This document shows, one piece after another, positions 1 through 6,706 of a stretch of DNA of 56,597 nucleotides. Numbering within the stretch: the stretch's first letter is position 1; every line of letters begins with the position of its first letter. The notes under the pieces are model-generated. The model saw nothing but the letters and a program-made list of their open reading frames with translations. It was not told the origin of the DNA and searched no databases. The DNA is from Methylophaga sp. UBA3192 (GTDB taxonomy: Bacteria > Pseudomonadota > Gammaproteobacteria > Nitrosococcales > Methylophagaceae), in contig DEXE01000005.1 in the NCBI GenBank assembly GCA_002363955.1, positions 394-56,990 on the forward strand, written 5' to 3'. The translations under genes were made by a program, and so were the position numbers.

Positions 1-153
1 TCGGCCAACGACGTGGTGATCAACCTGGGGGTCATCACCGCCGGCGCCCTGGTCGCGTGGACCGGGTCCAATTATCCGGATCTGATTATCGGCACCATCG
101 CGGGGGTCATTGTACTTAACGGTGCCAGACGCATTCTGGCGTTGAAGGGTTAA
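1..153 (+). CDS. Cation diffusion facilitator (CzcD-like), C-terminal fragment
   Basis: An open frame enters from the left edge and stops with TAA at 151-153, giving about 50 residues. The peptide (start SANDVVINLG, end GARRILALKG) has two hydrophobic stretches and resembles the last membrane helices of CDF-family metal exporters of the CzcD type, which export Zn, Co or Cd from the cytoplasm. It lies 3 bp before lspA, as expected for ISPpu12-type elements. The start and most of the protein are outside the window, so metal specificity cannot be judged. Confidence 0.65.
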   Translation, partial: SANDVVINLGVITAGALVAWTGSNYPDLIIGTIAGVIVLNGARRILALKG

Positions 154-156
154 ATA

Positions 157-669
157 ATGCTCATTATTGGCAAAAAGCTCTCGCCGTATGCCCTATTGTC
201 CATATCGGGCCTGCTGGCAGCGTCTGATCAGGCTGTAAAGTGGCTGGTGCAGCAATCAATGGCCTATGGCGAGTATGTTTCGGTGACCCCGTTCTTTAAC
301 TGGGTGCACCTATGGAACACCGGTGCCGCATTCAGTCTTTTTGCGAATGGTGGAGGCTGGCAGCGCTACTTTTTTATCGGAATCGCGGTAGTGGTCTCGA
401 TTTTTCTGATCAAGCTGATCCTTGAAAATCGTCATAAAGGAGAAGCCATCGCTTACAGTCTTATCCTCGGTGGCGCCATGGGCAACCTGATTGACCGGGT
501 CTTTCGCGGCTATGTTGTGGATTCCTTTGATTTCTATTGGCGAGACTGGCATTGGCCGGCCTTCAACCTGGCTGATATTGCAATTGTCCTCGGTGCCTTA
601 CTTTTCGTTTCCAGCAGCTTGTTGGGTAAAAAAGCAAACACCAATGCCGAGCCGGATGGATCTGACTGA
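157..669 (+). CDS. lspA: Lipoprotein signal peptidase (signal peptidase II), element-borne copy
   Basis: This 170-residue protein has four hydrophobic segments and the family blocks NTGAAFSLF (about 54-62), GGAMGNLIDRV with catalytic Asp113, and FNLADI with catalytic Asp140. LspA cleaves prolipoproteins after diacylglyceryl modification in the inner membrane. The gene is 3 bp after the cation transporter and 21 bp before the transposase, so it belongs to the ISPpu12-like element and is probably an extra copy beside a housekeeping lspA elsewhere. Why these elements carry lspA is not known. All catalytic residues are present, so it should be functional. Confidence 0.93.
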   Translation: MLIIGKKLSPYALLSISGLLAASDQAVKWLVQQSMAYGEYVSVTPFFNWVHLWNTGAAFSLFANGGGWQRYFFIGIAVVVSIFLIKLILENRHKGEAIAYSLILGGAMGNLIDRVFRGYVVDSFDFYWRDWHWPAFNLADIAIVLGALLFVSSSLLGKKANTNAEPDGSD

Positions 670-690
670 CACCTACGCCTATACAACACC

Positions 691-1980
691 ATGACCGAAC
701 TTCCCGACAACATCCTTCACCTGCCGCAATACCAAGTACTGGGCTGCAAATCAACCGACGACGAAATGCACTTCCAGGTGGACGTGCCCGATCCCATCGC
801 CTGCGAGGAATGCGGCGTGCAGGGTGAGTTCGTACGGTTCGGCAAGCGTGACGTTCCCTATCGTGATCTGCCCATCCACGGCAAGCGGGTCACTCTCTGG
901 GTGGTCCGCCGCCGATACACCTGCCGGGCCTGCAAGACAACATTCAGGCCCCAGCTACCGGAGATGGTGGACGGATTCCGTATGACACTGCGGCAGCATG
1001 AGTACGTGGAGAAGGAATCCTTCAACCACCCCTACACCTTTGTGGCGGCACAGACCGGCCTGGACGAGAAGACGGTGCGCGACATCTTCAACGCCCGCGC
1101 CGAGTTCCTGGGGCGCTGGCACCGCTTCGAGACGCCCCGCATCCTGGGCATTGACGAGCTATACCTGAACAAGCGCTACCGCTGCATTCTGACCAACATT
1201 GAGGAGCGAACCCTGCTCGACCTGCTGGCCACCCGCCGCCAGGACGTGGTGACCAACTACCTGATGAAGCTGAAAGACCGGCAGAAGGTCGAGATCGTCA
1301 GCATGGACATGTGGAACCCCTACCGGGCAGCGGTCAAGGCTGTGCTGCCCCAGGCCCGTATCGTGGTCGATAAGTTCCATGTGGTGCGCATGGCCAACGA
1401 TGCCCTAGAGAGAGTGCGCAAGGGCCTCAGAAAGGAGCTGAAACCGTCCCAGAGCCGGACTCTCAAGGGAGACCGGAAAATCCTGCTGAAACGCGCTCAC
1501 GAAGTCTCAGACCGGGAGCGCCTCATCATGGAGACCTGGACAGGCGCGTTCCTGCAACTGCTGGCCGCCTACGAGCACAAGGAGCGCTTCTACGGCATCT
1601 GGGACGCCACCACACGGCTCCAGGCAGAAGCCGCCCTGGACGAGTGGATAGCCACCATCCCGAAGGGCCAAAAGGAAGTCTGGAGCGATCTGGTCAGGGC
1701 AGTGGGAAACTGGCGCGAAGAGACCATGACCTACTTCGAGACGGACATGCCCGTCACCAACGCTTACACGGAGTCCATCAACCGACTGGCCAAGGACAAG
1801 AACCGTGAAGGGCGCGGTTACTCCTTCGAGGTGATGCGGGCACGAATGCTCTACACCACGAAGCACAAGAAGAAGGCACCGACTGCGAAGGTCTCTCCTT
1901 TCTACAAGAAAACCATCGGTTACGGACTGCCGGACTTCGCAGAGGGACTCAACTACGGAGTCGATCTATCAACCATCTGA
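691..1980 (+). CDS. tnpA: ISL3 family transposase
   Basis: A 429-residue transposase. The N-terminus has a zinc-finger-like pair of CxxC motifs (Cys38/Cys41 and Cys78/Cys81), followed by a DDE catalytic domain. Likely catalytic residues are Asp155 (LGIDELY), Asp206 (VSMDMWNPY) and Glu361 (NAYTESINR), the ISL3 pattern. It moves the element it lies in. The frame is intact from ATG to TGA and ends 58 bp before the right terminal repeat, so the element could still be active. GC content and codon use differ sharply from the AT-rich DNA that follows. Confidence 0.95.
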   Translation: MTELPDNILHLPQYQVLGCKSTDDEMHFQVDVPDPIACEECGVQGEFVRFGKRDVPYRDLPIHGKRVTLWVVRRRYTCRACKTTFRPQLPEMVDGFRMTLRQHEYVEKESFNHPYTFVAAQTGLDEKTVRDIFNARAEFLGRWHRFETPRILGIDELYLNKRYRCILTNIEERTLLDLLATRRQDVVTNYLMKLKDRQKVEIVSMDMWNPYRAAVKAVLPQARIVVDKFHVVRMANDALERVRKGLRKELKPSQSRTLKGDRKILLKRAHEVSDRERLIMETWTGAFLQLLAAYEHKERFYGIWDATTRLQAEAALDEWIATIPKGQKEVWSDLVRAVGNWREETMTYFETDMPVTNAYTESINRLAKDKNREGRGYSFEVMRARMLYTTKHKKKAPTAKVSPFYKKTIGYGLPDFAEGLNYGVDLSTI

Positions 1981-2010
1981 GGGTGGTATCAGATTGATGG
2001 GGTGAAGGTG

Positions 2011-2038
2011 CCCCATCAACCATTAAATCCGTATACCC
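2011..2038. repeat. Right terminal inverted repeat of the ISL3 element
   Basis: The sequence ends in ATTAAATCCGTATACCC. Read inward from the end it begins GGGTATACGGATTTAATGG, which fits my recollection of the ISPpu12 terminal repeat. The partner at the left end is outside the window, so the target-site duplication cannot be checked. AT-rich DNA begins directly after 2038. Confidence 0.6.
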
Positions 2039-2129
2039 TGTTTATATTAGGTAGTGTGCATTGACTTAGTAATAATTTGGGATAAAAGTTGAGTATTGCT
2101 AAAGGCTTCAACCCCCTCTTCTGCTGTGT

Positions 2130-2172
2130 ATGCATAGCTACAACAGTCAAACTGGAGTACGAAGCTATGCAT
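2130..2172. repeat. 10-bp inverted repeat, ATGCATAGCT / AGCTATGCAT
   Basis: Perfect 10-bp arms at 2130-2139 and 2163-2172 enclose 23 nt. It lies about 100 nt downstream (minus-strand sense) of the unknown coiled-coil gene in otherwise featureless AT-rich DNA between the IS end and that gene. There is no T-tract, so it is not a typical terminator. It could be a protein-binding or transfer site, which is speculative. Confidence 0.4.
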
Positions 2173-2273
2173 TCAACGTTCGTATCAGCCATGGAGACAT
2201 AAAGTTTGCGGCATCATGATGTCAGCGCAAGTTATGATAGATTGCTCAATCTGTAAGATTTTATGTTATGGGA

Positions 2274-3152
2274 TTATTCTTGAAAGATATACGTCATGCT
2301 AGAAGATAAATTGCTTGGCAAACTTACTGGCTCATTAAATATTGTTGATAAAAGGAACATTAAAGTTATAAGTATCGAATATGCTTTGTAGTGGCAATTT
2401 TTCTTATGGTTCACCTTTAATTGTTGCTTCAAACTCTTACATTTAAGAGATATTTCAATCTTCTCAGTCATGATCTGGTTAGATGAAACTTTATGATTTT
2501 CAGTCTGAATTTTTTGCTCTTTAAGCTGTTTTAGAAGGCTGTTATTTATCGCCTTTATGTCTGAAATCTCATTGATTTTCTCTACTTCATCGACTTTTCT
2601 TTGCTCTAGCGCATCTAATGCACTGGCTTGCCGAACTAAAGATTCTTTAAAACTATTAAAATTTAAATATTGAGGTATAAATGTTTTATTTACAGAAGGA
2701 CTTTTCGCTGCTTCTTTTCGCTGTTTGGAACTAACTTTATGTTTGTGGTTATTCTTAATCATTTCATGCCACTCTATGGCATTGCATGGAAAGTCATTTT
2801 TTAACGTTCTGTGAGTATTAGTAATGGCACTCTTACTGACCTGTAATTCTCGAAGATAAGGGTATTTGATAACTATCGAATATGCATTACGCCAATTTTT
2901 CCATCTATCATAACTCCAGCCTAAATGTTCAACGAATGCTTTCCATGATTTAAAACCTTGCTGTCCTACCAAACTGCATTGAATTTCTTGATTTGAGGGC
3001 GTACCGTGCTTTCCTAAAAAAGGAATATTCTGGTAGCAAAATTCCACTGTATCAATCCACCCATTTTTACGTTCTAGAGCGAGCATGTCACTCAGCTGCA
3101 GCTTAAATAGTTCAGCATCTTTTATGTCAATAAACTTGGCGTTTGCTGCCAT
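2274..3152 (-). CDS. Unknown mobile-element protein with coiled coil and C-terminal membrane segment
   Basis: I do not recognise this 292-residue protein. The N-terminal half (1-135) looks globular and rich in Trp and Tyr. The middle (about 165-240) is rich in Lys, Glu, Gln and Leu and is probably coiled coil. A hydrophobic stretch near 258-275 (YSILITLMFLLSTIF) may anchor it in the membrane. The ATG is preceded by a GAGG-type ribosome site. It begins 58 bp after the end of the relaxase gene on the same strand, so it may be co-transcribed and may help mobilization or plasmid-like maintenance; that is inference from position only. Confidence 0.6.
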   Translation of the reverse strand: MAANAKFIDIKDAELFKLQLSDMLALERKNGWIDTVEFCYQNIPFLGKHGTPSNQEIQCSLVGQQGFKSWKAFVEHLGWSYDRWKNWRNAYSIVIKYPYLRELQVSKSAITNTHRTLKNDFPCNAIEWHEMIKNNHKHKVSSKQRKEAAKSPSVNKTFIPQYLNFNSFKESLVRQASALDALEQRKVDEVEKINEISDIKAINNSLLKQLKEQKIQTENHKVSSNQIMTEKIEISLKCKSLKQQLKVNHKKNCHYKAYSILITLMFLLSTIFNEPVSLPSNLSSSMTYIFQE

Positions 3153-3210
3153 TATTCATTACCTCAATACGTAATAGGGTAAAAATTACCCCTTTCTGTT
3201 ATGGTTTAAT

Positions 3211-4173
3211 TCACCTAGGACTATAGTTATCGTCACCTTCTACTTGTTGATATTGCTCAACTAAGGCCTGACTTTTAGCTAATTCTTTTTTCAAAGCTGC
3301 ATTTTCTACTTGGATTGCTTCCCAATGTGAAAGATTGTTTTGCATGTGCTCATATTTCTGATTGAGAGCCATAATCATCTGTTGTAATTTCTGTATCTGT
3401 GCCTGATTCTCAAGCTCTGTTGCTTTAAACTTTTTATCAGCCTCGGCTTGCTTATCCTTAATTGTTTTCTCTAAATGCTCAAGATAATCAGCTGACTGCT
3501 CTTCAGCATTTTTTTTGATGCTCAAGTAAACATCCCTTGTGTAGCGTTTTCGAGCTGGACCAATACGTGCTATATCATGGTGACTCGATACCTGTTCAAA
3601 AAATAAATCTTGTAACTTAGACATCTCTGAACGGTATGTACCTGTATAGGTTGTGTCTATCTTTTTGTATTCTTTGGCAGCAAATCCAGGGTGGAGACGT
3701 TTAGCGTTAGCATCTATTGTATAAACATGGATGTGAAAATAACTTTCGTCTATGTGGAGTACGGCAGAATCAATTTCACCAAATTGATTTTGATGGAACT
3801 CTATACAATCTTTGAAAAAGTCATCCATTGCATCGTGTTTTACCTTTCCGATTTTGACGGGATAACTGTATACAGCAGCAAGCAAAACGTGCGCATCAAA
3901 CCGAACAGCTCGTTTTTTTAGCCCCCCATGCTTGGTATCCATTATATTTTGACCAGTGTCTTTCAGTAGTTTTTCAAGTCTTTTTGGCAAATCCTCAAGA
4001 GGTTTACCTGAAATTAATCTCACTGATTGAGGGACCTTGACGTGATTGCAACTCCCTTTAAATCTGATAGCCTCTTTCACGATTTTATCCACGGTGTTGC
4101 CATACTTCTTGGATGACAAACTGGATATCTTTCTTGGATATGTCTTTACGTGCATAAACTGGCTGAGTGTCAT
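3211..4173 (-). CDS. MobV-like relaxase / plasmid recombination (Pre) protein
   Basis: A 320-residue protein. The key evidence is the block LHIDESYFHIHVYTI at about residues 139-153, which matches the metal-binding HxDE...HxH motif of Pre/MobV relaxases, with Phe in place of the usual Pro. An N-terminal HVKTYPRK segment may correspond to MobV motif I. The C-terminal third (about 215-310) is strongly predicted coiled coil, as often seen in this family. MobV relaxases nick DNA at oriT and stay bound to the 5' end during mobilization by another element's transfer machinery. The start ATG has an AAGGAA site. The divergent motif makes the activity uncertain, but the family call is reasonable. Confidence 0.65.
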   Translation of the reverse strand: MTLSQFMHVKTYPRKISSLSSKKYGNTVDKIVKEAIRFKGSCNHVKVPQSVRLISGKPLEDLPKRLEKLLKDTGQNIMDTKHGGLKKRAVRFDAHVLLAAVYSYPVKIGKVKHDAMDDFFKDCIEFHQNQFGEIDSAVLHIDESYFHIHVYTIDANAKRLHPGFAAKEYKKIDTTYTGTYRSEMSKLQDLFFEQVSSHHDIARIGPARKRYTRDVYLSIKKNAEEQSADYLEHLEKTIKDKQAEADKKFKATELENQAQIQKLQQMIMALNQKYEHMQNNLSHWEAIQVENAALKKELAKSQALVEQYQQVEGDDNYSPR

Positions 4174-4230
4174 AATAAATTTCCTTGCTTAATATAGTAA
4201 TGCTGAGCTCAAAAAGGTTGATTGATCTAC

Positions 4231-4254
4231 TAACCTATAACCGACTATAGGTTA
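4231..4254. repeat. 9-bp inverted repeat upstream of relaxase, candidate oriT
   Basis: TAACCTATA (4231-4239) and TATAGGTTA (4246-4254) are perfect inverted arms with a 6-nt spacer. They lie 58 bp upstream of the MobV-like gene and just after the excisionase gene. MobV origins of transfer are typically short inverted repeats just upstream of the mob gene. It could also be an operator or a weak terminator. Confidence 0.4.
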
Positions 4255-4271
4255 ATGATTTATTGATCAGC

Positions 4272-4457
4272 TCATGCAGCCCTTCCCTTAGCCACAAATT
4301 CTTTAATATCTGCAAGCTCGTACCTTACAGATCCGCCCACTTTATGAAAATTGGGACCTTGACCCGAACTACGCCAATTCGCCAATGTTTGAGTGGAAAC
4401 CTTTAATAGCTGTGCAACATCCGCAGCTGTCATTAGTTCAAAAATATTGCTGTCCAT
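4272..4457 (-). CDS. AlpA / excisionase-type helix-turn-helix protein
   Basis: A 61-residue protein with a MerR/excisionase-type winged helix: LMTAADVAQLLKVSTQTLANW, then GGSVRYELADIKEFVAKG. Such proteins either direct excision with the neighbouring tyrosine integrase or activate its gene, as AlpA does. The frame is open up to 4520, but the ATG at 4457 is preferred because AGAGG lies 5 nt before it and the family starts directly at the helix-turn-helix. It is on the same strand as the integrase, which lies upstream, and precedes the relaxase. Confidence 0.85.
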   Translation of the reverse strand: MDSNIFELMTAADVAQLLKVSTQTLANWRSSGQGPNFHKVGGSVRYELADIKEFVAKGRAA

Positions 4458-4488
4458 ATTTACCTCTGGTTGTTGTTTACATATGAAC

Positions 4489-4517
4489 AGTATACGGAAG
4501 ATAAACCACCTTGATAA
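4489..4517 (-). promoter_or_regulatory. Candidate sigma-70 promoter of the excisionase gene
   Basis: On the minus strand TTATCA (4517-4512) and TATACT (4494-4489) are separated by exactly 17 nt, and the -10 lies about 30 nt before the chosen ATG. The -35 is a weak match (4 of 6). Confidence 0.45.
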
Positions 4518-4972
4518 CACCTAACACATTGATATTTATAATGTTTACTAGGTATAGCATCTTACTGTACATTTAATTATCGTTTGATAATTGCCATACA
4601 AGCGAAAAAGACAATAAAAATGGTGATTGGAGATAATTGAGATAAGGAAAATTTGATGTGAAGGGGATTTCATTAAATCACAGTAACCGCTTAGTTTAAG
4701 TATGCAATCTTCAGTTTGTTATGCTCATACTTGCCTGCGTTTGAAACTTTTTCTGAACAGAATAAAGTGTTTTTTCGTAGATTAGAGGCTCATCAATTTT
4801 GACGTTGATCAATTCTTGATAACTGATTTTGTTAACATTAGGCTGAATTCGGCCAGCGATTTTCGAGGGCTGTTACTTTTGGTACGCTTTTTAAGAATAG
4901 CTTCTTGTTTTTTCTTGCGTTTAAATAGCTCTCGGTCAATCAAAACAATTTACAAAGTTTTTTATCGTTTCG
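4518..4972. other. Non-coding AT-rich stretch between integrase and excisionase
   Basis: About 455 bp with no convincing gene. One short open frame on the plus strand (4816-4998) runs into the integrase end antisense and has no ribosome site or recognisable product. A small AT-rich hairpin is possible near 4576-4592. The stretch may hold integrase arm-binding sites, but none could be recognised. Confidence 0.4.
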
Positions 4973-6130
4973 TTAAGCTTTCACTGTTTCATCTATAAGT
5001 TGTGACACCTGATTAAAAGCTTTTCTCAAAGTATCTTGCTCAGTAATGATATATCCACCAGTAACATCACTATCTGTGACATGATCCAACATTCTTTTGA
5101 TGAGAGTCGTAGGTAGCCCGCAAGCTTCAGCAAGAGTAGCAAAGGTACGTCTAAGATCATGGCTACTAAACTTAAGATTTATATGATTAATAATGCGATT
5201 GATCTGTTTTTTAGGCACCCACATAGGATTATCTCCATCTAAATTTGGAAACACCCAAATGTTAGTTCCTGTCTCTTTGTGTAATTCTTCCAATGTAGGT
5301 ATTAATCGATCTGGAATGGGCAGCATCACATCTGTGCCTGTCTTGGTATCAAATTTTGCCGTTTTGCCGTCAAGATCTACATTGCACCATTTTAAAGATA
5401 GCGCACTGCTGCTTCTAACCCCCATGCGAAGCAACATCAATAAATATGTTTTAGCTTTCTGATTCGTCAATTGCTCTACTGCATCAAGCCAGTTTTTTAA
5501 TTTATTACTAGGAATAACTCGCTTTGAACGATTATTTTTATGCCAAAGCCTGCCATTTTTCAGTACCTTCGTTGGTGATTCTTCAATTAACTCAAGTGCT
5601 ACTGCATAAAGCATTAATAAGCGAAAAATTCGCATAGTTCCATTAGCCGTTGTTTTACCAATTTCACTCAGCTCCTTAAACTTTGTCTGAACATCATGTG
5701 ATGATATCGCTGAGACAGGCTTGCTCAGCCAATCACTCAAGTACTTCTCAGTTTTATATTGATAATCTTCGATTGTTTTAGGCTGAAGGCTTCTATTATC
5801 CAAATACAGAACAAGCAAATCAGCCAATGTGGTTCTGAGCTTCTCTTTCTTTCGCTTATTCAAAATTGGATCTTCATTCCTGGCCAATGCCAGTAATAAA
5901 TGCTGAGCTTGCACACGGGCATCTTTAACATTCCAATCGGAACATTTCCCAATTGTGATGTTACGAAGTCTTCCCTGAACTCGCTTTCTGACTATATATG
6001 ATCGATTACCTGACGAACTAATTCGGCATATGAGCTTGGATTGTTCAATATCTGTATATTCCATATATCCAGATTCAGGAACTGCAAGATTTTTGATTCT
6101 TGCTTGTGTAAAAATAATTTGGTTCGTCGC
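4973..6130 (-). CDS. Tyrosine site-specific integrase
   Basis: A phage-type integrase of about 385 residues. The N-terminal part has the arm-binding, P4-integrase-like fold (ICRISSSGNRSYIVRK, ITIGKCSDW), followed by a SAM-like core-binding domain and the catalytic domain. Catalytic residues are visible: Arg in GVRSSSA, HDLRR, the later His in MLDHVTD, and the nucleophile Tyr in GGYI. The frame is open to 6220, but GTG at 6130 has GGAG 7 nt before it and fits the family's N-terminus; residues before it look non-coding. It ends the island beside the tRNA-Asn attachment site, the usual layout for tRNA-targeting integrases. Confidence 0.92.
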   Translation of the reverse strand, partial: ATNQIIFTQARIKNLAVPESGYMEYTDIEQSKLICRISSSGNRSYIVRKRVQGRLRNITIGKCSDWNVKDARVQAQHLLLALARNEDPILNKRKKEKLRTTLADLLVLYLDNRSLQPKTIEDYQYKTEKYLSDWLSKPVSAISSHDVQTKFKELSEIGKTTANGTMRIFRLLMLYAVALELIEESPTKVLKNGRLWHKNNRSKRVIPSNKLKNWLDAVEQLTNQKAKTYLLMLLRMGVRSSSALSLKWCNVDLDGKTAKFDTKTGTDVMLPIPDRLIPTLEELHKETGTNIWVFPNLDGDNPMWVPKKQINRIINHINLKFSSHDLRRTFATLAEACGLPTTLIKRMLDHVTDSDVTGGYIITEQDTLRKAFNQVSQLIDETVKA

Positions 6131-6291
6131 CACCCCAATCTCCAATGTAACTGCTATGTAACTTTTGAAAGTGATATCTCGGTAAAGATCGGGATCTAAA
6201 ATGAAATACACTTTCTTCAAGTATCACATAAGCGACTGTCCTTGTTAATATTTTGGGAATTTTATTTGGATTAGCAATATAACCTGTATAT

Positions 6292-6338
6292 GACTGTTAA
6301 TCATTGGGTCGCTGGTTCGAGTCCAGCTCGGGGAGCCA
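6292..6338 (+). other. tRNA-Asn 3' fragment: attachment site (attR)
   Basis: The 47 nt begin GACTGTTAATC (anticodon arm with GTT), continue through the T arm GGTTCGAGTCC and end in GGGGAGCCA with an encoded CCA. The 5' half of the tRNA is absent: the DNA before it belongs to the integrase region and cannot pair with the acceptor end. This is therefore a duplicated 3' end left by integration, not a functional tRNA. Confidence 0.88.
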
Positions 6339-6348
6339 ATGATTTAAA

Positions 6349-6382
6349 GAACCTCAGCAAGTAATTTTTCTGAGGTTTTTTT
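6349..6382 (+). terminator. Original terminator of tRNA-Asn
   Basis: AACCTCAG (6350-6357) pairs with CTGAGGTT (6370-6377) and is followed by a T run. It lies 11 nt after the tRNA fragment and is evidently the native tRNA terminator left behind by integration. Confidence 0.85.
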
Positions 6383-6706
6383 ATGTCTGAGATTTCACCA
6401 TTACGTCTTCCATATACGCTTTCATTATTGGCGACTTCAAACTGTAAACTCTCTTCATCTCGGCTGCTTCACCCAAACTTAATATATATATTCTCTGCAC
6501 AATTAATAATATAAATATCTCACCCTATCTTCCAAAGCCTGCCTTTGGCTTACTTGACTGTGGTTCCATGGCGTTCAAAAAATTTCGGACACACGGGCCA
6601 TTAATCCTGTTACCTCGTTGCTACTATCCCCCACACCGTTGAAAAGCCAACAACGCATGACAAATGTTTAATGGCTTTTTTTGGCGGCTAACATAGAGGA
6701 AACAAC
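6383..6706. other. Region before xoxF, with leader hairpin
   Basis: No gene is seen in these 324 bp. Just before xoxF, AAAAGCCA (6642-6649) can pair with TGGCTTTT (6672-6679), followed by further T residues ending 24 nt before the ATG. This is a weak terminator-like hairpin, so it may end an upstream transcript or attenuate xoxF. The xoxF ribosome site GAGGAA precedes the ATG. No convincing promoter was identified. Confidence 0.4.

Larger units (their letters stand above)
1..2038 (+). mobile_element. ISL3-family element of ISPpu12 type, right part
   Basis: The order czcD-like cation transporter, lspA, ISL3 transposase is the known cargo arrangement of ISPpu12-type elements. The segment is much richer in GC than the DNA right of it, and the change comes at about 2038, where a terminal repeat ends. 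The left end, with the expected merR-like gene, lies outside the window. The family assignment rests on gene order, transposase type and the remembered ISPpu12 terminal sequence; no alignment was made. Confidence 0.8.
2039..6338. mobile_element. Integrative mobilizable element, right part, at tRNA-Asn 3' end
   Basis: AT-rich DNA with an unknown coiled-coil gene, MobV-like relaxase, AlpA-like excisionase and tyrosine integrase, all on the minus strand. It is bounded on the right by a duplicated tRNA-Asn 3' segment (6292-6338). The tRNA's terminator follows the fragment, so this is the chromosome-proximal attachment site and the element runs leftwards. The intact tRNA-Asn should be at the other end, outside the window. 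The ISPpu12-like element either inserted into it or lies next to it. No conjugation genes are visible, so it would depend on a helper. Confidence 0.7.

Noticed and set aside
4816..4998. 60-codon frame beside the integrase end
   Set aside because: It overlaps the integrase antisense, is hydrophobic by AT-richness, and has no ribosome site.
6292..6338. Possible functional tRNA-Asn gene
   Set aside because: Only the anticodon arm to the CCA end is present; the 5' half needed for the acceptor and D arms is missing.
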